A stretch of DNA of 64,000 nucleotides from Ochotona curzoniae. Lineage: Eukaryota; Chordata; Mammalia; Lagomorpha; Ochotonidae. Below, one piece after another: positions 23,230-35,712 of the stretch. The first letter of the stretch is position 1. Each line of letters opens with the position of its first letter. The position numbers and the translations under genes are program-made. The notes below the pieces were generated by a model. The model was not told where the DNA came from and ran no database searches. It saw only the letters and a program-made list of their open reading frames with translations. The stretch spans positions 1,302,001 to 1,366,000 of the forward strand of contig NW_024467104.1 in the NCBI RefSeq assembly GCF_017591425.1, written 5' to 3'.

Positions 23230-24600
23230 TTTTAGGATGATACACCTTGCCCAAGAAGATACAGATTTTTATATCCCAAAAGGGACAGGGTGACAAAAAC
23301 TCTTGTTACAAAGCCCAGGATACACAGCCTGGAGAGACCAGACAGGGATTAAAGGAAGGGGAGGAGAAGCCATCACCTCGGGAAGTTACCATGGCAGACA
23401 ATGTAGTAGCCAACTCCCAAAACACTCGAGTGAATCTTTTAGAATCCCTAAGAACCAACACAATTCCCACTGCACAGACACAAGAAGAAGACCCGAAGGC
23501 CCACGTCACACACAGAAAGTCCTCCCAGTGGAAGAAGAGTCAGAGGACTTGGCAATGGGCACCATTCTACATTATCTTGCCACTGCACCAGCTCTAAGAG
23601 TGTACCCCACAATTGACCCTTACTGCCGATATCTTGGCTTTTCAGGCCACTTGGGCAATATCTGAGAGAACCTCAACTTCACAGGGGCTAAGTGACATCC
23701 TATCAGGGGCAGAGAGGAGCCTGGAGCAGCAGAAGCAGAGGATCTTGAACCTGAAACTCCAATAGCAGAGTGACCAAAATGCTCTCTCTGACTTACAAGA
23801 TGATGTATGCAGGAGACTCAGACTAGGAGGGCAAGAAGGAAGGTTTGTAGGATAGAACGCTGCCCATGTGTTTGCGCTGTGCTACACCCTGCCCAGGACA
23901 AGCGACCTATAGAGTGTCTAACAAGATTAACCTCGCTGCTCCAGCCCAACAAACCAGAGTCATCCCAGCCAACCATCCAGCGAGCAGGATAAGGAACTTC
24001 CTGAAGGTTATATTTCCACAAACCAAAAAACAGCAAAATTTCTCACCAGCATCCTGTGCCCCCAACAGGGGCTCAGCCAGAAACGGATTCTTTGTGGGCC
24101 TTAGAGAACCCCAGGACAGGGTCCCCTGAGAGGGGAAAATGCTATGTCAACCTAGACTTTTATCCTGGGAGGAAAATTCATACAAAAGCATTCCCAGGTC
24201 TCGGAGGAGGTGTGTTTCTGCCAGCACAAGGGAGCTCCCTGCTACCCCAGGCCAAATGGAAGGATGGTCGATGTGCTTTGCATCACCAAACTACCAGCAC
24301 AGTCTGTGACAGGTGACGATTGTCCTATCAAGGGCATAAGGGACGAAGACCCAGAATAAAACCAGGCTTTGCCACCCAGGGAGCCCATGTCCACATCCAG
24401 ACCCTGCCAGCACCAGCTAAGGGCAGCTGGTCAGGGCAACCAGCTAAGGTCAACAGGTGCCTTGGGACACTCTGTCCACTGGCCCAGGTACTGCTTTCCC
24501 GGGAGAAATCTCCTGTCTGGCCATTCCCAATATGCTGCCCCTTATATCTGTCCAGGTGAGCACAACTTTATTTGCCCCTGAAGAGAAAACATTTCTTGGC
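23230..24600 (+). other. GC-rich unassigned block, decayed retroelement or processed pseudogene
   Basis: About 1.4 kb with clearly higher GC than either flank and many short overlapping plus-strand frames (23247-23597, 23866-24129, 24056-24316, 24320-24559) broken by stops and shifts. One stretch (SLEQQKQRILNL, near 23720) is heptad-like. No domain is recognisable. The mixture of frames suggests one long decayed coding sequence on the plus strand. Whether it is viral or cellular cannot be told by eye. Confidence 0.3.
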
Positions 24601-24984
24601 CACTAAATTCTAGGAAAGACCAAAGTACACACTTTTTTAATGTATGTAATATTTTTACTTATGTATTTGTTGAATAAAAACTCTTCACCTATTTTTCTTA
24701 TATTTATCCATGCACTCAAGTATTTACTTATTCATTTGTTTTGGAGATTTTGTTGTTGTTGTTGTTGCTTTATTTTTTAGATTTCCATATAATTTATTTA
24801 TATTTTAGGGACAGGGAAATTTCTTGCTTCCCTCCTTTGTTTTCTTTATACATGCTATACAATTCTCTTATTTATTGAATTATTATTAGATTGTTACTTT
24901 CATGTTATTTATTATTTATATAGTTACTATAGATTCCAAACCTCTATTTATGTTTTTAAATGTCCATACACCTGCAGTATTAAT

Positions 24985-25290
24985 TCATTTATTTCCAGAA
25001 TTAAAATCATGCTTTTTTATTGGTTTCTGATATCATTCCAGAGGCTCTGGGATTTCCTGTCCCCATTCCCCATGTAACCTCTCCTCCTCCTGTTTCCACT
25101 CCAGTATTACAGGGTCAGCGCGTCCTTCATGAACCGTCCTAAGTCCATCATCCCATTATTAAGGAGTTTTCCTGTTCTGTAGCATAGGCAATATCATAGA
25201 GTCCAGCATCCTACTGTCAGGATGTGTTCAGCAGTGAGAGGTGAGGGTCTCCACTCAGAGCTCAGTCACCCTGGCCACAGATGGCACATT
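24985..25290 (-). mobile_element. L1 3' untranslated fragment, antisense
   Basis: Contains 'aagtccatcatcccattatt' and 'agtccagcatcctactgtca', closely similar to the stretch at about 58610-58690 that lies at the 3' end of another antisense L1 in this window. Both are therefore pieces of one L1 3' untranslated family. The bases before it (24600-24985) are very AT-rich, with a (GTT)n run near 24750-24767. Confidence 0.5.
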
Positions 25291-25764
25291 CCTGTGCACT
25301 GGTTGGCTCGCCCTTCAACTGTAAAAATCCACCTAAGCCTCTACCTCTTGCATACCTATTTCAGCTCTGCAACTGCCTGACATTGTTCTGTTTCCTATTT
25401 TTTGTTTTTGAAGATCCTTTCCCTCAACTAGTTACATTACTGTTTTCTGTTTTAACCAAACCATCTCTTACCATCCTGTCTGAAATCTCATCCATGCAGA
25501 GACTATACCTTTGGTTCTCATTGTTGTTACTGCATTCTGAAAGTCAATTTATACATTATAAAATTGCAGCACAAAGAGATTAACTTGTTTATTTCCACTC
25601 TGTTAGTGAAAGAATAAAATGCCAAGCAGTCAGAATCCCTTCATCAGCGCTCTTTTGTAGCATGTTTTTTTCTTCCCTACATGAATAAACTACTACAGGA
25701 CCTTAAAAATAAAATTTGTTATTCTGTCTTGGAAAGCACTAGCTAGCATAAAGGTCAGTAATAT

Positions 25765-26076
25765 GTAAGATGCTGCATTGCTAATATTGGTACAGGTGCA
25801 TAAGCCACCTACTGGAGCCAAGAAGGTCCAAATTGCTGGTTGAAATCCTGCATGTGCCCTGCTTCCTGCTATCACACATCCTTGGGAGACAGCAAGGCCG
25901 GCCCATGTACTTGGGTTCCTGGAACTCACACTGAGACCCAGCCAGACGAAGACCCATTCTTCTGACTCGGCCCGATGTGCCCTTGGCCCTTGTGACCATC
26001 TGCAGATGGGAGATTCTCACTCTGTGTCTCTTGTCCTCTCTCTCCTTCTGTCATGTAAATAAATCTTTTTAAAGTG
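25765..26076 (+). repeat. CSINE
   Basis: Plus-strand copy: head near 25772 ('gctgcattgctaatattggt'), middle block, CT-rich stretch and tail 'gtaaataaatctttttaaag' at 26056-26075. Moderately diverged. Confidence 0.75.
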
Positions 26077-26991
26077 TAAGTTATTAACAAATGTCCCCTA
26101 GAGCTGTTCAGAAGGTAGAGTGGCTGTGCAACAGTAAATACAATAGCAAACACATCAGGAAAATGAATATTCTGATTACAAACAATAATAAAACTGTGTG
26201 TGTATTAAAAGAGGCTGAGGAAGTTGACAAAAAGGGGATAACTGAATAGCAAAAAAAGGCAAGAATGGTGTGTAAACTGCCTCAATTCAAAGCTGTAAGA
26301 AATATACAACTATTTCCTTTGCATATGACAAAGATTATTTCCTGAAACCCTATGTGCACATTCTCTAAAAAGGCAAATTTTAGGCAGCAGGAGTGAAGAT
26401 GGCCGACGGAGTTAGACTGATGTAACCGAGGGTCCTAAAATATAGGGATGGGAGCATACTGAAGTGAGCCCGAGAGGAAAAGAACCACGGGGAACACTGT
26501 GGGAAATTTATGAGTCCCGCCAGGCACACAGCAGTAAAACAATCACAAAATAATGGGGCCAACAACCTGAGAAGGACAAAGAGGGAGCCTTGGACTGCAG
26601 AGATTCGAGCGAAACTTCGGTGAATGGCTAACGCAGGGAAGAAATCAGGGAGCGAGCCACAGTGAATCGCTAACAGGGAAGTGCCTGCCCTCAGCAGGAG
26701 GCAAAACTGGGCAAGTGGTCAGGAAGTGAGCCTTCGTGAAATTCAAACAAAGAGAACCCCACTTCCCCACCAGCAGCAGGAGGCAAAATCAGGCTAAGGA
26801 ACTGAACTCGAACTCGGGCTAGCACAATTGGATGAGTCCCTAGCACAGAGAAGGACACGTCCTTAGCAGGAGGAACTTAGGACAAAAAACAAACAAAAAA
26901 ACACCTAGGTCAGCAAGACTTCAGGTCACCCCACTAGGTGGCCACAGAAGTCAAGGGTGTGAAGGCAGCAATACCCTTATATTACACAGAC

Positions 26992-27916
26992 ATGGGGCGA
27001 AATCACAGGAAAATAAATGAGTCAGAGGAAGGAGCCGGTGACACACCAAAAAGTCACCAGAAGGCCTGGTCAATCACAGAGATTACAGATGAAGATATCG
27101 AAGATGTACCAGATAAGGAGTTCATAAAAGTAATTATGATACTCTTCAGAGACAATGAAAAACGATGGGACAATCTTAAGGAATTCACAAACTACATAAT
27201 CACAGAAACAAAATTACTCAAAAACGAGATTCTCGATGTCAAGCACAGGGTCGAGCACTTAGCCAACAGAAGATAAGACATCCGAACTGGAAGATTCCCA
27301 GAATGAAAGGAGGCAGATCACTGACCAACTGGAGACACAATTACACAAGGCATCCAAGGTGATCCAGGAGATGAACGACAATATCAAGAAGTTAAATATG
27401 AGAATTATGGGGCTCCCAGACAGAGTGGAAAAAGAGTCAGGCATACAACCAGTGCTCGATGAAATTATACAGGAGAACTTCCAAAACGCTTGGAACATGA
27501 GCCCAGTCCAAATCCAGGAAGGCCAGAGAACGTCCCATAGGTGTGACCCAAAAAAATCTTCTCCCACACACGTAGTAATCAAGTAATCCAATGAACACAA
27601 AGAAAGAATCACGAGGCTAGCACAAAGCAAAGACAAGCTTACCTTTAGAGGCAGGTCCATCAGAATCACCACTGACTTCTCAGAGCAGACGCTGCAGGCA
27701 AGAAGAGAATGGAATAAAATCTTTCAAATACTGAAACAGAACAACTGTCAACCAAGAATATTGTACCCAGCAAAGATCTCATTTGTATTTGAGAACGAAA
27801 TTAGATACTTCCATAGCAAAGAGAAATTAGAAGAATATGCCAGCACAAAACCAGCTTTACAAAATCTCCTCAGAAATGTGCTACTCCCAGAGAAAAAGGA
27901 AGCAAACCATAAGTAA
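26992..27916 (+). pseudogene. L1 ORF1 (RNA-binding chaperone), disrupted
   Basis: L1 ORF1p is a trimeric RNA-binding protein that coats L1 RNA. From an ATG at 26992 (MGRNHRKINESEE) an N-terminal, coiled-coil-like region runs to a stop at 27274-27276. The frame then shifts to another that carries the central domain (MRIMGLPDRVEKESGIQ, IQEGQRTSHRCDPKK) and, after one stop at 27584-27586, the C-terminal domain (SIRITTDFSEQTLQARREW, PRILYPAKISF). It ends at the TAA at 27914-27916. At least one frameshift and one stop prevent expression of the full protein. Confidence 0.85.
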
Positions 27917-27999
27917 GGATGGCAAGTGGGAAGACCACCACATTAAAGATCATGCAAGGAAAGACACTCAGATACCAACAACTTCAAAGAAACACACGC

Positions 28000-30900
28000 A
28001 TGGCAGGACAAAATCGCAATCTCTCAACATTAAACCTTAACACGAATGACCTTAATTCATCAGTCAAAAAACACAGATTAACAGACTGGATTAACAAACA
28101 GGACCCAACTATCTGCTGCGTACAAGAGACGCATCTAACCAGAAAAGACGCTAAGAAACTGAAAGTGAAGAGATGGAAAAAGATATTTCACACCAATGGA
28201 TGAGAATAAAAGGATGGTGTAGCAATCTTAATTTCAGACGATATAGAGTTCAACGTGACAAGCATCAAAAAGGACAGGGAAGGGCGATATATGTTGCTGA
28301 AAGGCAAGATCCATCAGGAAGAAATTACCATTCTTAACATTTACACTCCAAGTCCAGATGCACCTAGTTACGTGAAACAATTACTTAAAGACTTAAAGGG
28401 AGATATAGTTGAATATACGATAATCCTGGGAGATCTGAATACGCCATTAACTCCAATAGATAGATTTCATCCTAAGGCAGCAGATTATATATTTTTTTCA
28501 GCAGTACGTGGCACCTTCTCTAGGATACACCACATGATAGGACACAAAGCAAGTTTGACTAACTACAAAAAAATCTGAATCATACCATGTACCTTCTCAG
28601 ACCATCACAGAATGACTGGAAATCAGCAATTCAAAATGCCCCAGGAAATATGTAAACTCTTGGAGGTTGAACAATATGCTATTAAACAAGCAATGTGTTA
28701 GAGAAGAAATTAAGGACAAGATAAAAAAATTTATGGAAACCAATGAAAACTCAGATACAACAGTCCAAAACTTGTGAGACACAACCAAAGCAGTGCTACA
28801 GGGTAAGCTCATTAGTGCTCATGTCAAGGCCCAAGAAAGGCATCAAATACAGGAATTAAACACACACCTTCAGAAATTGGAAAAACAGCAGCAGAATGAC
28901 CCCACAAACAATAGGAAACAAGGAGCTAGCAAAACAGGGGAACAAATAAATCAAATAGATATCAAAAAGATTATACACAAAATCAATGAATCCAAAAGCT
29001 GGTTTCTTGAGAAGATAAATAAAATAGACACCCCACTGGCCTGATTAAAAAAAGAGAAAGCAAGAGAAAGCGAGAATTAGCAGCATCAAAGATGAAAAAG
29101 GCAACATAACAACAGACACTGCAACCATTAAGAAAATAATCAGAAATTATTACAAAGAACTGTACTCCAACAAATTAGATAACCACTCGGAAATGGAAAG
29201 GTTCCTAGACTCCCACCACTTACCAAAACTCACCTCAGAAGCAACAGAACACTTGAATAAACCCAAAACCGAAGCAGAGATAGAGTCAGTGATTAAAGGA
29301 CTCCCAACAAAGAAAAGCCCAGGCCCAGACGGCTTTACCACAGAATTCTACAAAACATTCCAACCAGAGCTAACTCCAATCCTCTACAAAATCTTCAAAA
29401 TAATAGAAAAGGAAGCAACCCTTCCAAACTCATTCTATGAAGCTAATATCACCTTAATCCCAAAACCGGGTAGAGAATTAACCAAGAAGGAGAACTACAG
29501 ACCAATCTCCCTGATGAACACTGACACCAAGATTCTCAATAAAATTCTAGCCAACAGAATTCAAAAAAACATCGGACAGATCATTCATCCAGACCAAGTA
29601 GGATTCATCCAGGGAGTGCAGGGATGGTTCAACATACAGAAATCCATAAATGTGATACACCACATCCAAAGACTTAAGAACAAAAACCATATAATAGTAT
29701 CAATAGATGCAGAAAAAGCCTTCAACAAAATGCAACATCACTTTACGTTAAAAAACCTAATTAGGGTAGGCATAGAAGGAACAATACACAACATACTCAA
29801 AGCAATATACACAAACACAAACGCCAGCATGAGACTGAATGGAGAAAAACTGGATCCCTTTCCACTGAGATCTGGAACGAGACAAGGATGCCTGCTATCA
29901 CCACTGCTATTCAACATAGTCCTAGAGGTGCTCACAGAGCCATAAGACAAGAAAAAGTAATCAAAAGAATCCAAATGGGAAATGAAGAAGTCAAGCTTTC
30001 ACTATTCGCAGACGACATGATCTATTACACAGAAGAACCAAGAGACTCAATACAGAGACTGCTAGAAATTATATGAGAATTTGGAAGAGTGACAGGATAC
30101 AAAATTAATGAACAAAAATCAACAGCCAGTGTACACAAACAACACAAAGATGGAAGAAGATCTAATCAGCAAGCTACCATTCAAAATAACAGAGAAAAGT
30201 ATGAAGTATCTAGGAATAAATTTAACCAAAAGTGTAGGAGACCTTTTAGAAGAAAATTACAAAACATTTAAAAAACAAACTGAACAAGACCTCGAAAGAT
30301 GGTGCAACAACCCATGATCCTGGATAGGCAAAATTAATATCATTAAAACCTCTATACTACCAAAAGCAATATATACACTTTCAATGCAATCCCAATCAAA
30401 TTACCCAAAACATTCTTCATTGAACTGGAAAAAAAATGATACAAAGGTTCATCTGGAAACACAAAAAACCACGAATAGCTGAACCATTGTGAAGAATAGA
30501 AACTTATCAAGGGGAATCACAGTCCCGGACCTCTGGACATACTATAGCGCAGTGATTATCAAAACAGCCTGGTACTGGCACAAAGATAGAGAGGAGGATC
30601 AATGGAACAGAATAGAAACAACAGAAGGAAACCCAAATAGATACAGCCAATTAATCTTTGACAAAGACAGGCGACAACCCAAGCAAATGGGAAGATCTCT
30701 TCAACAAAAGCTGTTGGGACAACTGGACGATAGCCTGTAGAAACAAGAAGATAGACCCACACCACTCACCATACACTAAGATCAACTCTAAAAATGGATA
30801 AAACACTTAAACCAACACCCAGAAACCTTCAAACATTTGGAGGAAAATGTAGAAAGCGCACTACAAGATTTAGGTGTAGGCCCTGACTTCCTAAAAAGGA

Positions 30901-31737
30901 CTCCAAAAGCAATAGCAATCAAGACCAAAATAAACAAGACCAAAATAAACAAGTGGGACTTCATCAAACTAAGAAGCTTCTGCACAGCAAGGAAAACAAT
31001 CAACAAAGGAAAAAAGCAACCCACAGGATGGGAGAAGATCTTTGCACACTACATAGGTGATAGGGGGCTAATCTCCAGGATATACAAAGATCTCTAGAAC
31101 AACCAAAACACCAAAACAAACAAACTACTCAAAAAATGGGCACAGGAAATGGGCAGACGTTTCACAAAAGAACAAACCCAAATGGCAAACAAACATATGA
31201 AAAAATGCTCAAATTCCCTGGCAATAAGGGAAATCCAAATGAAGACAACAATGAGGGACCACCTAATGCCAGCAAGGATGGCACACATACAAAACACCAC
31301 CAACAACACTTGCTGGCGAGAATGTGGGGAAAAGGAAACCCTACTCCACTCTGGTGGGACTGCAAACTTGTACAGCCTCTATGGAAATCAGTATGGAGGA
31401 TACGCAAACAAATGAAAATCAGCATACAATATGACCCAGCAACAGCACTCCTAGGAATATGTCCAAAACACCTGCTACATGAGAAACCAACATGCACCCC
31501 TATGTTTATAGCAGCACAATCAATAATTGCAAAGACTTGGAAGCAACCTAAATGCCCATCAACAGAAGGCTGGATAAGAAAGCTTTGGTTCAACTACTCC
31601 ACGGAATACTACTCAGCTATTAAAAAAAAAATGAAATGCAGTTTTTTGTGGCCAAATGGGCCCAACTGGAATCCATTATGCTAAGAGAAATGAACCAATC
31701 CCAAAAGGTTAAATACCACATGTTTGCCTTAATTTGA
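28000..31737 (+). pseudogene. L1 ORF2 (endonuclease / reverse transcriptase), disrupted
   Basis: ORF2p nicks target DNA and copies L1 RNA at the nick. Seen in order: an ATG at 28000 starting the endonuclease domain (CCVQETHLT near 28120; GDLNTPL near 28430; an SDH motif near 28600), a linker region, then the reverse transcriptase (KKSPGPDGF near 29310; [22 protein letters not shown] near 29880; catalytic FADDM at 30005-30019). The C-terminal cysteine region (CWRECGEKE, WWDCKLVQPLW) follows, and the protein ends MFALI at 31737. There are many stops and frameshifts, including one around 29930 between RQGC and FADD. The longest open piece, 29193-29945, holds most of the polymerase fingers and palm. 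Confidence 0.9.
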
Positions 31738-33290
31738 CATGAAAAGATGTCAATCTGGAAAACAGTACCTGTATATTGAAATATTATTGCAATCTCTGGC
31801 AGCCTGTATCCAATGCAATAAGATAAGCGGTTGTAATCTATAAATCAACAATTAATGCGAGTCAGAATGCTTATGGTCTACATCAAAGAACTGTAAAACC
31901 TAAAACACTCTTAATACCCTATGTTATTCCGTAATGGGGAGGGAATGCAGAGAAATCTTCCATCTCCCTAAAAAGTGTGAGGAAGACAAGAAATACAGCC
32001 TAGCAGAATCAAATCTGGTAACTCATAGACAACAGACTCGAGTCGGCACTAGACAATAGTAAAGCTACACAGGCATAAGGGGGGAATCGGGAATGATCCT
32101 GACAGTCTTTTAACAGGAGGTCGTGCATATGGAGCAAGCAGGAGGAGGCTTGTATCCCAACCCTGAAGACTCCCAGATCCTCACCAAGGACTATCAGTAC
32201 AGACACCAAGGACTACATCCCAACTGCCAAGGAGACCACGGGGAGTAGGAGTGCCTTCGGAGGCAGAGAACTCTGAGGTCACCCACCCCCATCTGGAGCT
32301 TCCACAGGGGATGGAAGAAGTCCAAACTCTGCTGTGCAGAAACCAGTGTCATTGGAACAACAACCAGGAGCCCTGAGCGGTCTGCAGAAACAGAAGAATA
32401 AAGTTCCTTCGGGATTAGGGAGGCGAGCTTTCTCTGGTCCTTGCTTAGCTCCGGCTCTGGGTCCCCACCCTCTCTCACGATGCCTATTAGGATCACTCCA
32501 GAAACCCCTTAACACAAAAAAACAGACAAACAAAAAACCTAGAATGGACAGACAACAAGGAAAGCTTAGAATCAGATAGGAAATGGTCAGCATGGATTCA
32601 CTCATACCTCACTAGGTGGGACACAAAGATTAGTTACGCCTCACTAGGGTATTGGGGATTTCTCTGCACACCACTCTCCCCGCAAAAAAAAAAAATGTTC
32701 TGTACCTAAACTGATGACACATGTTTTGCTAGAGTTATAAGCCAGTTCAGACCATCCGAAAAACAACCAAGTTCAGCAAAATCGTGTTTCAACACTATTA
32801 ACGGATAAAATAGACATGAGACAGCTGGATAGTAATCTCTAGCCATTTTGTTGTATTTAGAACCCAGTTGAATATAAAACAAAATTGAAATGTCTATGAA
32901 GAAGTCACAGGATGTAGTTAAGCACCTGCATTTTCCTATTAACATATTGGTTAATCAATACCATGTCAATTAATACCATAATGTTGTAAACTGTTGTTGA
33001 TGTGATGCTCAGGGTTTTAATTGATTGGGATGATACTTTGCCGGCTTCACTTTCAGAAAAGAGATGGTCTCACCAAGAAATCATTGAACTCACCAGGATA
33101 ATAGATGCTGGACTTTATGCTTGGTAAATACTTCCAATGAAAGAACCTCAACTGAATTTGAACTGTGGTAATGCAGCAAGGTGGAGAAATCCACCATGGG
33201 GAGAGGGTTCTGGGAGGGGTGGGGGGAATCCCAGTGCCTAAAACACTCTGTCACATAATGCAATTCAATTAATAAAAAAAAGTAAATTCT
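31738..33290 (+). other. L1 3' untranslated region
   Basis: Noncoding 3' part of the L1 above: about 1.5 kb, with an internal A-run near 32684-32695 and a G-rich stretch (ggggaggg-like, 33197-33228) shortly before the A tail. Guanine-rich tracts before the tail are common in mammalian L1 3' regions. The reverse complement of the same G-rich stretch is seen at about 49300-49335 in another L1 copy. Confidence 0.75.
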
Positions 33291-33465
33291 AAATTAAAGC
33301 TGATTTCCTTGCCATGCTTTAATGTAAGATTTACAAGACTCTTTGATTCTGATTGTGCAGCTGCAGCTTGTGCTTTTCTTAGAAAAAATAATTCTCAATA
33401 AAGCATTCCAGCAGGCCTGTCTTATCATTGCCTGTTTCGAATCATATTTAAGATTAAACTTTACC

Positions 33466-33777
33466 AGGGTTGGTGTGGTGGCATGGTGTGCTAATCCTCT
33501 CCCTGCAGTGCTGGCATCCCATATGGGAGTCCCAGCAGTGCACTTCCCATCCAGTTCCCACCTATGGCCTGGGAAATCAATGGAGGGGGACTCAAGTGTT
33601 TGGGCTGCTGTCCAAATGGGGGAAACCCAGAAGAGACACAGCCTGGTTTGTGGTTTCAGATCAGTTCAGATCAGTTAGTTACAGCCTATTGAGGAGGGAG
33701 CTAGTGGATGGAAGATTTTCTTATGTCATTCCTTTTATCTAACTTGCCTTCAAAATATAAATTAATTTTAAAAAAAC
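33466..33777 (+). repeat. CSINE
   Basis: Plus-strand copy: head 'ggttggtgtggtggcatggt', box 'ggcatcccatatgggagtcc' and tail near 33750-33777 (aattttaaaaaaac). Confidence 0.8.
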
Positions 33778-33789
33778 ACCTTTTCTCAA

Positions 33790-35275
33790 GGATAAGCCAG
33801 TTTATTGCCACCTGGTTCGTGGGCCTCAGGCAACCCAGCCCTGGCACCTAGAGCCAAACACTGGCCTCTGTAGAAGGATCTACAAAACGGACAAGAGGCC
33901 TCCAGCCATGACTGGGAGAGGGCAGTGGTGTGGACCCCTTGCAGGAGATGCACAGAGGCAGGCAGGATTCTCCAGGGAGGGCACACTGAGCCCTTTGGTC
34001 CCATTTGTGCAGGCCACCACTGCCAGGACTGCAGTCTGGGGACACAGATGTCACCATGCTCAACCCAAGGCCCCCGTTCCGCTAGGCTGAGTGCAACCAC
34101 CAGACGGCTGCACTAATACAGCTCCCTGCTCCCCAAGGCCTCCATGGCCTTCTGCGGCAGGGCTCATGCCCTTGGGACTCACCAGGGGAATGGCACGAGT
34201 CCTGTTCAGGGCTCCCAAGGGCCACAGTGGGCCAAAGCCTGCTCATGGGAAGCAGCCCCATAGCCCTTCCGCGGGGGTCCAGGACGTTCACCTTGGGAAC
34301 CACCTGCTAAGGGCCTCGAACAGCAAACCCCCCACCAGCCACACAGTAGTACCTGAGCTGCACCACCAGGTGCTGGGCGCCGGATGCTCGGGGAAGAAGC
34401 CATCTTCAGCCATCTCTTCGTGGACACCTCCGACCACGTTCTGCTTGTCTATCCAGATAAAGAGAGCCAAGGCCACAGCCTGCTCCAGGGCGAGCTGGTA
34501 GGCGAGGTGTGCACAAAGCTGCTGCAGCTCTTCCTCAGGCCGCAGGAGTATGCAGAAGGAGTTGTGGAAGCGGCAGGAACACTGTGGATGCAGGAGGCCT
34601 TGCAGCTGGTGCAGCCACAGCAGCTGCTCCACCCAGTCCAGCATCAGCAGAAGCGCCTTCTCCCCGCAGCCCATGCCTGAGTCCCTCAGCACGGGTGGCC
34701 ATGCCCTGGAGCACGGGGCATGCATGCATGGAGAAAGTGGCACCTTGCCTCACACTGCCGCACCAGGCCGCTGCCACCACAGTCCTCGCCCAGAGCCGCT
34801 GGGGAGCAGCCGACATGGCTCTGGTCCACTCCCTGGGCCTGTGAATGGCCAGCAGCAGCGCGTGTGGCTGAGCACGTGCCTGGCCAGGTAGGCCCGCAGC
34901 AGCACCGCCAGTCCCGCAGCAGCGCCTTCTCCAGGCCCCAACAGCGTCCAGGGTCTTCGTGTCCTTCGGCACCTGTTAGGCCACCATGGCCACAGGCGGG
35001 AGCAGGCAGCGTGGCCGAGAAGGCGCCTTCTGGGAGACACCCTGGCCGGCGCTGGACCATCACCTAGGGAACTGAGCCACTGAGGAGGCTCGGGCGTCAT
35101 GGGGCCAGGGCTGCAGAACATCCGGGGATTGTGGGCTGGACGGTGGCCGTCGGGCGCCAGAGTTCCACAGGACGCGTGTGTATTGGCGCAGGCAAACCGC
35201 TACAGGTCCAGGTGCCACAGCTCTGGGCTGGAGGAGGGGGTACTGTGTGTGGGCTCACTTTTAAATGCATGAGTG
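33790..35275 (-). pseudogene. GC-rich processed-pseudogene-like sequence, parent unknown
   Basis: About 1.5 kb of GC-rich, CpG-bearing DNA set in AT-rich surroundings. On the minus strand it ends with a polyadenylation signal (GGCAATAAACTGG, near 33796-33808) close to the left edge, as in a reverse-transcribed mRNA. The longest sensible minus-strand frame is 34743-34288, with a leucine-rich helical segment (DWVEQLLWLHQLQGLLH, ELQQLCAHLAYQLALEQAV). Upstream pieces shift frame repeatedly (34972-34535, 35063-34686, 35121-34750), so the parent reading frame is broken. I do not recognise the parent gene. Intact plus-strand frames across the same DNA are explained by high GC. Confidence 0.5.
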
Positions 35276-35384
35276 TTTTCAAAACAGGAATATTTCGTTA
35301 TGAAATCAATGGCATCATTCCATAATTCATTGCAACAATCATATGGAGTAATCTAAGACGCTCCTTGAAAATGTTCTAACTTGG

Positions 35385-35712
35385 GACCTGGTGCAGTAGC
35401 CTAGTTGCTACAATCGTCACCTTGCGTGACCCAGAATCTCATGCGATCATCAGTTCATATCCTGGCAGGCTAACGTCCTATCAAGTTTCCTGCTTGTGGC
35501 CTGGGAATGCAGTCAAGGACGACCCAGGGCCTTAGGACCCTGTGTCTGCATGGGAGACCCCAGAAAAGCTCCTGACTCCTGGCATGCGATCAGCTCAGCT
35601 TCAGTCTTCTAGGCCACTTGGGGAGTGAATCAGTGGATGGAAGATCTTCCTCTGTCTCTCTTCTGCTCTCTATATGATTTTCCAATAAAAACAAGTAAAT
35701 CTTAAAAAGAAA
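35385..35712 (+). repeat. CSINE
   Basis: Plus-strand copy, close to the pika-type consensus: 'gggaatgcagtcaaggacga', 'ttaggaccctgtgtctgcat', 'ggggagtgaatcagtggatg', 'ggaagatcttcctctgtctc', and tail to about 35705. Confidence 0.85.

Larger units (their letters stand above)
26385..33290 (+). mobile_element. Near full-length LINE-1, inactive
   Basis: About 6.9 kb, the length of a complete lagomorph L1. It runs from a 5' untranslated region opening with an L1-like 'gaagatggccgacgg' motif (about 26393-26407), through ORF1, a short spacer, ORF2 and a long 3' untranslated region with a G-rich tract (about 33195-33228), to an A-rich tail (about 33268-33282). Both ORFs carry stops and frameshifts, so it cannot move. 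I could not find a clear target-site duplication. The bases between the CSINE at 25765 and the L1 start show nothing recognisable. Confidence 0.9.

Noticed and set aside
29193..29945. A 250-residue reverse-transcriptase frame as a live host gene
   Set aside because: It is a segment of the dead L1 ORF2; the catalytic FADD lies in another frame after a frameshift.
34091..35067. Several plus-strand frames of about 100 residues in the GC-rich block
   Set aside because: High GC makes stop codons rare on both strands. The polyadenylation signal and the more protein-like frame are on the minus strand.
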